Positions 26,270 to 33,531 of a DNA stretch of 37,157 nt are shown here, piece by piece. The DNA is taken from positions 1 through 37,157 of the forward strand of contig CALJJR010000183.1 in assembly GCA_937973905.1 (NCBI GenBank). Reading direction: 5' to 3'. The notes below the pieces were generated by a model that was not told the DNA's origin, made no database searches, and saw only the letters and a list, made by a program, of their open reading frames with translations. Position 1 is the first letter of the stretch. Each line of letters starts with the position of its first letter. The stretch is from an uncultured Arenicella sp. GTDB lineage: Bacteria > Pseudomonadota > Gammaproteobacteria > Arenicellales > Arenicellaceae. Made by a program: the position numbers and the translations under genes.

Positions 26270-27525
26270 GGCTCTCGCAATTGATAAAGGCTGTATTCGT
26301 ATTCGCGCTGGTCAGCGCAAACCTGCAGGCGCAAACACTGATTAAGAATGTCGCCTTAGTAAGCGATTCGGGCGATTACCCCGCGGTGCAAGATGTCTTA
26401 ATCAAAGACGGTAAAATCCATGCGATTGGTGAGGCGCTGCAAGAATCCGACAGCTATACCATCATCGATGGTTCTGGCAAACGGCTCAGCACGGGCTTTT
26501 TCAACGCCAACACGGATCTTGGCATCCGTGAAGTCGGTGCCGTAGAAACAAGCGTTGATTCAAGTTCAGCTAATGCCAGAATTACCGCATCGCTCCGTGT
26601 CGCTGACGCAATCAATCCAAGCAGTACCTTGTTGCCCTACAATCGTTCTCTGGGTTTGACTCACGCGCTGGTCACGCCGTCAGCAAAAGCAGGTCTATTC
26701 GCGGGTACCGCTGCGGTCATCCGCTTGAATACGACTGGCACCGTGATTGATGAAGCAGCGGCCGTGGTGGTCGAATTAGGGAGCAAGGGCAAGCTCGTTG
26801 CAGGTGGGTCACGCGCCGCTGCGTTCGCGCAATTGCGAGAAGCGTTTGAAGATGCGCGTGATTACCGCGCAAATAGAGGAAGTTACAACAGCGGTAACCG
26901 CCGAGATTATCCACTGTCTCGTCAAGATCTACAGGCCTTAGCGTCTGTTATCTCCGGTCAGATGCCGTTGTTGGTCTTTGTCGACCGGGCGATTGATATT
27001 GAACGCGTATTGGACTTCGCCAAGCGGCAAGATATCAGATTGATTTTGGCCGGTGTGGAGGAAGGCTGGCGGGTTGCAGAGAAAATTGCTGACGCTAAGG
27101 TTCCCGTCATTGTAGACCCAATCAACAATCTGCCTTCGTCTTACGACACCTTGGGGTCAAGATTGGATAACGCCTCATTGCTGCATGAAGCGGGCGTGAC
27201 GCTCCTGTTCACCGGCATGAGTTGGCACAATACGCACAATGCCTACCTAGTGCGGCAGTCGGCCGGAAATGCGGTGGCTAATGGTTTGCCTTATCAGGTT
27301 GCCATCGCTGCCATGACCACTAATCCCGCTAAAGTCTTTGGCTTGAGCGACAGTTTAGCGCTCAAAGTTGGTGCCAAAGCTAATTTGGTTTTATGGGGCG
27401 GTGATCCTCTAGAACCCAGTACGAGGGTGGAAGCCGTGTGGATGGCGGGTGAGCAACAATCGTTGGTCACGCGTAGTACGCGTCTTAGAGATCGATACTT
27501 GTCGATCATTAAAGCGGCTCAGTGA
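26266..27525 (+). CDS. Degenerate amidohydrolase-like protein, exported, metal ligands lost
   Basis: 419 aa with a signal peptide (LIKAVFVFALVSANLQAQ). It has the amidohydrolase framework at both ends: DVLIKDGKIHAIGEALQ at the start, and AIAAMTTNPAKVFGLSDSLALKVGAKANLVLWGGDPLEPSTRVEAVWMAG at the end. Where active members read TPGxIDxHxH it has LSTGFFNANTDLGI, and no His pair or catalytic Asp appears later (VTLLFTGMSW replaces the IIHSDDE-type block). The fold is probably kept without hydrolase chemistry. ATGA coupling to the intact amidohydrolase and a strong GAGGAGG ribosome site suggest the two products form a hetero-oligomer. Such paired genes occur, as I recall, in other marine gammaproteobacteria. 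Confidence 0.88.
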   Translation: MRLSQLIKAVFVFALVSANLQAQTLIKNVALVSDSGDYPAVQDVLIKDGKIHAIGEALQESDSYTIIDGSGKRLSTGFFNANTDLGIREVGAVETSVDSSSANARITASLRVADAINPSSTLLPYNRSLGLTHALVTPSAKAGLFAGTAAVIRLNTTGTVIDEAAAVVVELGSKGKLVAGGSRAAAFAQLREAFEDARDYRANRGSYNSGNRRDYPLSRQDLQALASVISGQMPLLVFVDRAIDIERVLDFAKRQDIRLILAGVEEGWRVAEKIADAKVPVIVDPINNLPSSYDTLGSRLDNASLLHEAGVTLLFTGMSWHNTHNAYLVRQSAGNAVANGLPYQVAIAAMTTNPAKVFGLSDSLALKVGAKANLVLWGGDPLEPSTRVEAVWMAGEQQSLVTRSTRLRDRYLSIIKAAQ

Positions 27526-28058
27526 TTTCTTAGCTTGTAAATGCAGGTATACACAATTGGGAACAAGGTTAGGCTGAAGATCATGCCTGGCAGCATTGCC
27601 TGCCACTCGGCAAGCAGCTCCGGTTGCATTACTAAATGCTTATAACGGCCAATAAGACCCGGCACCATAAACGCCAGCAGATAGATGACCGGACGCTTTG
27701 GACTAATGCTAAGCAACCACCAAGCAAACGGGATTCCCCACAACATTTTTTGTATTTGTGTTTGCGCAAGCACCAGCGGTCGGTACCAGTTGCTCTGCGA
27801 CATGTTTTCAACCAACCATGCGTAGAGCGGGTTTTGGTTTTGCGTGTACGAAAACCAAAACAGGAGCAACAGTGTAAAAGCGAAACCTAAAGAGATCGCT
27901 TTTGCCAAGTTGATTGGCTCTATTCGAGCCGATTGCTCTGAGGCTTCGCTGTCATTCTTTGCTTTGCGCCAGACTAGTAATATGCCGGTGCTAACAGCGA
28001 AGAAAACTAGGTGAATGGTTGCGATTTCCGCGATCGCTCGAAACCAAAAGCTGCCCAT
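27519..28058 (-). CDS. Hypothetical integral membrane protein
   Basis: 179 aa, family not recognised. Four hydrophobic segments are visible: AEIATIHLVFFAVSTGILLVW (about 9-30), AKAISLGFAFTLLLLFWFSY (about 52-71), a shorter one around KMLWGIPFAWWLLSIS with VIYLLAFMVPGLIG (about 109-137), and MLPGMIFSLTLFPIVYTCIY (about 154-174). A charged loop (RKAKNDSEASEQSARIEP) follows the first helix. It overlaps the 3' end of the amidohydrolase-like gene by 7 bp and diverges from the class C serine hydrolase gene across a 134-bp gap. No catalytic motif seen. Confidence 0.7.
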   Translation of the reverse strand: MGSFWFRAIAEIATIHLVFFAVSTGILLVWRKAKNDSEASEQSARIEPINLAKAISLGFAFTLLLLFWFSYTQNQNPLYAWLVENMSQSNWYRPLVLAQTQIQKMLWGIPFAWWLLSISPKRPVIYLLAFMVPGLIGRYKHLVMQPELLAEWQAMLPGMIFSLTLFPIVYTCIYKLRNH

Positions 28059-28192
28059 AAGTTTTTTTGCACATTGAGAGTTATCGTTAAAGTATAGCGC
28101 ACTAAAATATTGCTAAGACTGCCTATGGTTTGCCCGCAATTGCTAGTTGATTGAACTGAATCCATTTGTAGTTAGATGGTAGAGAGATAAAA

Positions 28193-29395
28193 ATGAAATT
28201 TATAAAAATTGCTTTATTGATTGTCGCGGTAATTGGTGCCAGCGCTTATCTTTGGTACACCCAACCCTGGGCAGACTATTCGCCGGCTAAAATTGCATCT
28301 CTAGAAGACCCAGAAAAGCTGACGTGGAATATGCAAAATATGCGCGAGCTTGTGCCTTCCGCCGAAGTGGCTACAGGCTCGCCCTATCAATGGACCGAGA
28401 ACAATCAACCCCTGGAGTTAAACTACACTTTTACCGGTAAAACGCATGCCTTAGAAGACTTTCTGGAGCGCTCAACCACAGCCGGTTTGATGGTGGTTAA
28501 GAGCGGCGAGATCGTTCACGAGCAATACCGCCAAGGAGCGAACACGGAAACTTTATTTACATCTTGGTCAGTCGCCAAGAGTTTTGTCGCGACCGGAATC
28601 GCAATAGCGGTAAAAGAAGGGGTTATCGGGAGTTTTGACGATTTGGCCGAGCAGTATGCACCTCAGTTCGCTGGTACTGATTATGGCGCCACGAAGATCT
28701 CGGAATTACTCGCGATGTCCTCTGGCATCAACTTTATAGAAAACTACGCCGATGGTGAATCGGATGTAAGACCGTTCTTTTTCGATAGTTTTATTCTTGG
28801 TAAAAATCCAGATTTGTTACTCAAACCGTTCGAACGTAGTAGGGCGCCAATGTCAGATTTAGATTACATCAGCTCGAACTCCCACGTGTTGTCTGCGGTG
28901 TTGCGCGGAGCATACGGGCAACCGCTAGCCAAGATCATGTCTGAGAAATTATGGCAGCCTCTTGGCATGTCGGGCGACGCGAACTGGCTGCTGCACCGAG
29001 ACGATGAGCAAGGCCAGGCGCTGGGTTATTGTTGTCTTAACTCACGTCTGCGAGACTATGCACGCTTTGGGCTGTTTTATTTGAATGCGCTTAATGAATT
29101 GGGAGTCGGCGCTGAAAAACTCCCAGCAGGCTGGGCACAGAGCCTAAAGCAGCCAGCCACAAACGCTCACCAGCCCGGAGGGGATAAGTACAGTGGTCGC
29201 GGATACAGTCAGCACTTTTGGTTGCCCATTAAGGCCCCAGGCGTGTTCTTCGCAGCGGGTATTTATGGGCAATATATTTGGATAGATCAAGCCAATGATC
29301 TGGTAATTGTGCGCACCTCGGCGGACCCCGAATGGACGGCCCGTTATCGCGAGTCAGAAGCAGTATTTAAAGCGATAACTGAATATTTTAATTAG
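28193..29395 (+). CDS. Class C beta-lactamase-related serine hydrolase
   Basis: 400 aa with an N-terminal membrane helix (FIKIALLIVAVIGASAYLWY), so the enzyme domain is periplasmic. The nucleophile motif SxxK is S126-VAK129 in TSWSVAKSFVATGIAIAVKEG. The second motif region is DYISSNSHVLSAVLRGAYGQPL, and the C-terminal wall has YSGRGYSQHFWLP in place of a classical KTG. KISELLAMSSGINF, a typical block of the family, is also seen. Relatives include esterases, D-aminopeptidases and 6-aminohexanoate-dimer hydrolases (NylB), so true beta-lactamase activity should not be assumed. AGAGAG serves as ribosome site. Its end overlaps the convergent methyltransferase gene by 8 bp. Confidence 0.92.
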   Translation: MKFIKIALLIVAVIGASAYLWYTQPWADYSPAKIASLEDPEKLTWNMQNMRELVPSAEVATGSPYQWTENNQPLELNYTFTGKTHALEDFLERSTTAGLMVVKSGEIVHEQYRQGANTETLFTSWSVAKSFVATGIAIAVKEGVIGSFDDLAEQYAPQFAGTDYGATKISELLAMSSGINFIENYADGESDVRPFFFDSFILGKNPDLLLKPFERSRAPMSDLDYISSNSHVLSAVLRGAYGQPLAKIMSEKLWQPLGMSGDANWLLHRDDEQGQALGYCCLNSRLRDYARFGLFYLNALNELGVGAEKLPAGWAQSLKQPATNAHQPGGDKYSGRGYSQHFWLPIKAPGVFFAAGIYGQYIWIDQANDLVIVRTSADPEWTARYRESEAVFKAITEYFN

Positions 29396-30227
29396 CAACG
29401 CTGGGTATATTTGCGGTCAACAAGTGTTGCCCGCAGATGTCATCGAAATGCTCAGAGCACAAACCTTGAATCGCTTGAATTTTTACTTTTTCAAAGCCGC
29501 TTGCACTTAGTGCGTCGTGAAACATTGCTTCAGTGCGACTAAAGCAATTTAAGCCGTAATTCAGTTTTACACGCCCTCGCAACGTGCGGTCCGCTTCCCA
29601 GTCAGCTTGGCTTCGCCAGCCGGTTTCTTCTAGCACAATATGGAGCACGAGTTTTCCATCCGGTTTTAAGAGTCGTTGGGTTTCTCGCAAGATGTTTGCG
29701 AGAACTTCGTCCGTAACATGCTGAATAACAGCAAAAGAATAAACGAGGTCAATGCTCTCACTGCGTAATGCGTTCAGACTGGAGTGGTGAATGTAGCTGA
29801 GGTTTGAGCGTTTGTTAATGATGTTTGCGCAGGCTAAAACCCCATGAGAAATATCTACTGCGGTCACATCCTTGCCGAGTTCGGCAACGCTCGCAGCTAA
29901 AAAGCCGGGCCCACATCCATAGTCGATTACTGTCTCGGCTGAAGCGAGAAAGGGCGCCAAAATTTGGTCGCGAATTTTTAGTCTTGAATCTCGGTTGCGG
30001 CGGTACTCGGCTTCTAAGAATTGCTTATAAGTAAGTCGGTCGTATTTGTCGTCTAAATCGCGATAGAAATAGTGAGGGCTCCAAGCTAACAGCCTTAGAG
30101 CTGTCGGTCGACGCAAACTCTGAGGTAAGATTCGCAAAAACCAAGCTACCCAACGCGCGCCGAGAAAGGACTGGTTCTCAGACCCTTTACTCAACCAAGT
30201 CAAAAACAAAAATTTTAGTTGCTGCAT
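29388..30227 (-). CDS. Class I SAM-dependent methyltransferase
   Basis: 279 aa from the ATG at 30227; the track start at 30272 is a TTG, and neither has a convincing ribosome site. The SAM-binding Rossmann fold shows motif I VIDYGCGPGFLAASVAELG, motif II acidic end VTAVDIS, IDLVYSFAVIQHV (motif IV region) and LLKPDGKLVLHIVLEETGW (post-motif). The N-terminal ~90 residues are basic/hydrophobic with SPHYFYRDLDDKYDRLTYKQFLEAEYRRNRDSR, a pattern seen in small-molecule or lipid methyltransferases. Substrate not predictable. It diverges from the class A-like hydrolase gene and overlaps the end of the class C-like one. Confidence 0.88.
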   Translation of the reverse strand: MQQLKFLFLTWLSKGSENQSFLGARWVAWFLRILPQSLRRPTALRLLAWSPHYFYRDLDDKYDRLTYKQFLEAEYRRNRDSRLKIRDQILAPFLASAETVIDYGCGPGFLAASVAELGKDVTAVDISHGVLACANIINKRSNLSYIHHSSLNALRSESIDLVYSFAVIQHVTDEVLANILRETQRLLKPDGKLVLHIVLEETGWRSQADWEADRTLRGRVKLNYGLNCFSRTEAMFHDALSASGFEKVKIQAIQGLCSEHFDDICGQHLLTANIPSVAN

Positions 30228-30294
30228 GGTGGGTGGCGTTGAGAAAACTTGGGTGCGCCGATTATCCGACAAATGTTTCGATTAGAATAGCGGT

Positions 30295-31464
30295 ATGAAA
30301 AGGTTTTGTTCAATTACCGCCTGCGTCATTTTGTGGGGCTTAGCATCGAATTCCATGTCTTGGGCGGCTTCTAAAATAAACTATCCGGCTGATGAAATTC
30401 TTGCCACGGTGCTAGCAAGTAAAAATCCGAAAATCGCTGGGGTTGTGCAACGTGCTGAGCATCACGAGCTGCAAATCGTGTTCACGCCCGTATTGTCAAA
30501 CGACCACTTCTTAATAGGCGACTCAGCGCAGTACGGTAAAGTGAGTTCTGAGTATTTTTATCCTGCCAGTACCGTGAAGCTGCCGGTTGCTCTGCTAGCT
30601 GCTGAGAGAATCAGTGGGGACTCACTTATTGGGCTGGATACAAAATACACAATTGGTGACGCGACGCAAGTTCATACAGTAGCAAACGATATTGAACTGA
30701 TATTCGCGATCAGCGACAACGAGGCGTTTAATCGCTTGTACGATTGGTTGGGCCGAGATTGGATCAATCAACGATTGTTCGAGCTCGGTTACCGAGAGAC
30801 GCAGATTATTCATCGCTTAGCCGTGGCAGATGCGTCTCGACCTGAGCGCCCTGCGCTCAGGTTTTATTCGCCTGAAACCGACCAGCCTATTTTATTTCAT
30901 GGGTCTGATGCAAAGAAACCGGAGTCTCTCAAGCTCGTCGGAAGACTAAAAGGCATCGCCCACATCGATAACGGACAGCAGCTTGAGCAAGGCTTCAATT
31001 TTTCAAACAAGAATAGTTTTGCCCTGGGCGACCAACATCTCATGTTACAGCGGCTCTATCTTGGAATTCCTGACTTTGCGTTATCTGAGCCGGCAGCCGA
31101 TTTTATTAAGACGGCGATGGCAAATGTCCCGCGAGATATTGGAATTGAAGATCCGGAGTACTACGATAGCTATGTCAAATTCTTTGTGTTTGGTGATCAG
31201 CACGAACCAATAGACTCACCGGTAAAAATTCACAACAAAGTAGGCTATGCCTACGGCACGTTGACTGACAACGCGTATATCGTTGATCAAGAGAATGGCG
31301 TTGCATTCTTTTTATCCGCAACCTTGTTGGTCAATGAGAACGGTGTATTCAATGATGATAATTATGAATATGACGAGGTTGGGATACCATTTCTGGCGGA
31401 GCTCGGCCGGCAACTTTTGCAGCAGATGATTGCGACGAAGCGTGCTACTGAGCGATTAAATTAA
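30295..31464 (+). CDS. Class A beta-lactamase-related serine hydrolase
   Basis: 389 aa with a signal peptide (MKRFCSITACVILWGLASNSMSWA). The penicillin-recognising fold has SxxK at S92-TVK95 (YPASTVKLPVALLAAERI) and SDN at 140-142 (ISDNEAFNRLYDWLG). The third motif reads KVG in HNKVGYAYGTLTDNAY instead of KTG. No omega-loop Glu equivalent to Glu166 is obvious, and the protein is about 100 residues longer than class A beta-lactamases. It is more likely a peptidase or esterase-like serine hydrolase acting in the periplasm than a resistance enzyme. Its 3' end overlaps the convergent GNAT-like gene by 20 bp. Confidence 0.88.
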   Translation: MKRFCSITACVILWGLASNSMSWAASKINYPADEILATVLASKNPKIAGVVQRAEHHELQIVFTPVLSNDHFLIGDSAQYGKVSSEYFYPASTVKLPVALLAAERISGDSLIGLDTKYTIGDATQVHTVANDIELIFAISDNEAFNRLYDWLGRDWINQRLFELGYRETQIIHRLAVADASRPERPALRFYSPETDQPILFHGSDAKKPESLKLVGRLKGIAHIDNGQQLEQGFNFSNKNSFALGDQHLMLQRLYLGIPDFALSEPAADFIKTAMANVPRDIGIEDPEYYDSYVKFFVFGDQHEPIDSPVKIHNKVGYAYGTLTDNAYIVDQENGVAFFLSATLLVNENGVFNDDNYEYDEVGIPFLAELGRQLLQQMIATKRATERLN

Positions 31465-31996
31465 TATTTGAAAACTTGAACATGATCACCTCTTGCTCGT
31501 TCTGCCATCCCAGTCGCCGATAACCTAGACGGTGAAAGATTCGCTGCATGCCGGGTCGGCTCAACTTGCGATTTTCATTAATATTGACCACTCCAGGCAA
31601 GCCTTGATTGGCGAGATGCGTTTTCGCAAAGCACAACATCATCGCCGTGCCAACAATCATTAAACGACTTTGGCGATGATTTGGGTCGATAAACATTCGA
31701 TTTAACCAAACCTTCGGGCCGTCCTGTGTCACTTGCCCTTGGTACAGCGTGTTCACACCAATAAGTTGCTGGCCCTCTTGTTTGTACAACATGTAACAAA
31801 CTTCCGACGATCTGGAGCGCGCGGCCTCCACGCTGGCAATGACGCCGTTGTTCGTCCACAAACGAATACACTGCTCACGTTGTTCATTGGTGATCTTGCC
31901 AAACACTCGGCGCAACTCATATTGTTCAAACTGAAAATGTTCCAGTTGATCGAGCCGGAAAGGAAACAGCTCAGAGGGGACGTGAATATCAGGCAT
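31445..31996 (-). CDS. GNAT-like putative acyltransferase
   Basis: 183 aa, no clear family. The arrangement hints at an N-acetyltransferase fold: QEGQQLIGVNTLYQGQV (central strands), VWLNRMFIDPNHRQSRLMIVGTAMMLCFAKTHLA (strand plus the region where GNATs bind CoA), VVNINENRKLSRPGMQRIFHRLGYRRLG (a GNAT-like 'xN..s..lyeklGF' ending). The usual Q/RxxGxG/A loop is not clean, so the call is tentative; a FeeM-like or exosortase-associated acyltransferase is an alternative. Its ATG overlaps the 3' end of the upstream P450 gene by 8 bp, so the two are probably co-transcribed and may share a pathway. Confidence 0.6.
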   Translation of the reverse strand: MPDIHVPSELFPFRLDQLEHFQFEQYELRRVFGKITNEQREQCIRLWTNNGVIASVEAARSRSSEVCYMLYKQEGQQLIGVNTLYQGQVTQDGPKVWLNRMFIDPNHRQSRLMIVGTAMMLCFAKTHLANQGLPGVVNINENRKLSRPGMQRIFHRLGYRRLGWQNEQEVIMFKFSNINLIAQ

Positions 31997-33203
31997 GCTT
32001 AAAGTGCATTGGTAGTGTATCTAAGCCGCGCATCAGCCAAGTGGGGCGGCGAGTGGGGAGCTGCGCGATACCGAGTTCGCTTACTCGTGGCAGGAGTTCC
32101 TCAAATAGAATACGGATTTGCATGCGCGCCATCGAAGCGCCCAAGCAATGATGCGAGCCGCGCGCAAAGGCTAGGTGCTTAATGTTTTGTCTTTCCAAGT
32201 TAAATTGATCTGGGTTCAGGTTTACCTCGGGGTCACGCCCGGCAGCACCGAGAAAAGCAAATACATGGTCGCCTTCTTTTATTAGTATTTCGCCCAGATC
32301 AATGTCGGCCAGCGCACGCCGGCCGATCATCTGTATTGATGGATCGTAGCGCAAGCACTCTTCGACAGCTGTTGGAATCAGCCCAGGATCGTTTTTCAGC
32401 AAACCGAGTTGTTCAGGGTGTGCGAGTAGAGCGAACATTGCATTAGTGAGTAAGGAAGTCGTGGTTTCCTGCCCAGCAAACAACAAGAAAATGCAGTTGG
32501 CCAGCAAAGCTTGAGCATCTAAATCACCTTCATTCTCGTTGATGAAACGCGTCATTAAATCGTCGTCTTGAGCCGACTTTTTACGCGGGATTAAATCTCT
32601 AAAGTACGCCTCAACTTGTTTAGCGTCATTATTCATCTTGTTCTTGTAGCTAACATCTAGACGGTGAAAGTCCACTTGCACAGCGAGCGAGAAACTGCGT
32701 GTCCAGGAGAAAAAGTTCCCGCGGTCCTCAGGCGGAATGCCAATCAAATCGCACACCGTTGTGAGGGGGTAGGGATAAGCAATTTCCTGAGCAAAGTCGA
32801 AGCTTCGTTCTGACTTCCCCAGCACTTTATCTAACAACTTGTTGATCGTGTTACGAATACCATGCTCGAGCTGATTTACTACCTTGAGCGTAAAAATATC
32901 CGCGATGCGCCCACGTGTTCGAGTATGCAGCGGAGGGTTTTGAAACAACATCCATTGATCTAAGATCTGTAATGCCAGATTTTCTTCCTTAAGTTGATCA
33001 AGCTCTGAAGTATCACCACCTGGCCTTGGTGTTTGACCAATATTTCCGCGCCCGGCAGCAGGGTTGGCGAGAAACTTCGACATGACGTCGTAGCCGGTCA
33101 GCGTCCATTCAAAGTCACTACGCCTGAATGCAGGGTTTTCTGCTCGTTTAAGAGCATAAAAAGGGTAGGGGTCGAGCAAGAACTCGCGTGAATCAACGTC
33201 CAT
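31989..33203 (-). CDS. Cytochrome P450 monooxygenase
   Basis: 404 aa, the size of soluble bacterial P450s. Seen: I-helix LLFAGQETTTSLL (oxygen-activating Thr), K-helix EECLR (ExxR) and the heme loop FARGSHHCLGASMARMQ with Cys353 as thiolate ligand. NPPLHTRTRGRIADIF is the typical C-helix block. No signal or membrane helix, so a cytosolic class I enzyme that needs ferredoxin and reductase partners; none are in the window. Substrate unknown (hydrophobic: terpenes, fatty acids or sterol-like). A weak AGAGA ribosome site precedes the ATG. Only 27 bp separate it from the tRNA-Leu terminator upstream. Confidence 0.95.
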   Translation of the reverse strand: MDVDSREFLLDPYPFYALKRAENPAFRRSDFEWTLTGYDVMSKFLANPAAGRGNIGQTPRPGGDTSELDQLKEENLALQILDQWMLFQNPPLHTRTRGRIADIFTLKVVNQLEHGIRNTINKLLDKVLGKSERSFDFAQEIAYPYPLTTVCDLIGIPPEDRGNFFSWTRSFSLAVQVDFHRLDVSYKNKMNNDAKQVEAYFRDLIPRKKSAQDDDLMTRFINENEGDLDAQALLANCIFLLFAGQETTTSLLTNAMFALLAHPEQLGLLKNDPGLIPTAVEECLRYDPSIQMIGRRALADIDLGEILIKEGDHVFAFLGAAGRDPEVNLNPDQFNLERQNIKHLAFARGSHHCLGASMARMQIRILFEELLPRVSELGIAQLPTRRPTWLMRGLDTLPMHFKHA

Positions 33204-33230
33204 CGATTGATTCTCTTACATATTGCGGCT

Positions 33231-33256
33231 AATAAAAAGCCCGCATTACGCGGGCC
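33231..33256 (-). terminator. Rho-independent terminator of tRNA-Leu
   Basis: On the minus strand: GCCCGC-GTAAT-GCGGGC followed by TTTTTATT, a 6-bp GC stem with a 5-nt loop and a U-run, about 25 bp beyond the tRNA 3' end. A textbook intrinsic terminator. Confidence 0.85.
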
Positions 33257-33280
33257 TTTATCTATATCTGCTTTCACTGA

Positions 33281-33367
33281 TGGTACCGAGGGTCGGAATC
33301 GAACCGACACTCCCGTGAAGGAACCGGATTTTGAATCCGGCGCGTCTACCAGGTCCGCCACCCCGGC
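33281..33367 (-). tRNA. tRNA-Leu (anticodon CAA)
   Basis: 87 nt including an encoded CCA. Minus-strand reading: the acceptor arm GCCGGGG pairs with CCTCGGT (two G-U pairs); D-arm GGCGGACCTGGTAGACGC; anticodon arm CCGGA-TTCAAAA-TCCGG with CAA at 34-36, reading UUG codons. A long variable arm (TTCCTTCACGGGAGT region), typical of leucine tRNAs, and a T-arm GTCGGTTCGATTCCGAC follow. It resembles E. coli leuX in layout. Transcribed alone from its own promoter and followed by its own terminator. Confidence 0.97.
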
Positions 33368-33386
33368 GTAACATCAGCGAGGCGAG

Positions 33387-33416
33387 ATTATAAGTGCGTC
33401 GCGCCTCGTTATTCAA
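33387..33416 (-). promoter_or_regulatory. Promoter of tRNA-Leu
   Basis: On the minus strand, TTGAAT (33411-33416) and a perfect TATAAT (33387-33392) are 18 bp apart. A GC-rich discriminator (CTCGCC) follows, as in stringently controlled stable-RNA promoters. The start would be about 13 nt before the mature tRNA 5' end at 33367. The rest of the 33417-33531 gap shows nothing more than a weak CTCGC/GCGAG hairpin without a T-tract after avtA. Confidence 0.7.
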
Positions 33417-33531
33417 TGATTTTTCAATTGATTTTGAACCTAAACACGGTTCGACTTAGTAGTGTTCAGCTTAAATCCATTCGATCTGCTGTATCTCCTC
33501 TGCCTTGAGCTCGCGATGAAGCGAGTTAACG

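Noticed and set aside
28193-31464. Pair of beta-lactamase genes as a resistance island
   Set aside because: The two proteins belong to different broad serine-hydrolase groups, lack clean KTG motifs, and there is no mobile-element context.
33281-33367. tRNA-Leu as an attachment site of an integrated element
   Set aside because: No integrase, no repeated tRNA 3' fragment noticed, and the flanking genes are ordinary chromosomal genes.
33500-33525. CTCGC/GCGAG hairpin downstream of avtA as terminator
   Set aside because: Stem of only about 5 bp and no T-run on either strand.
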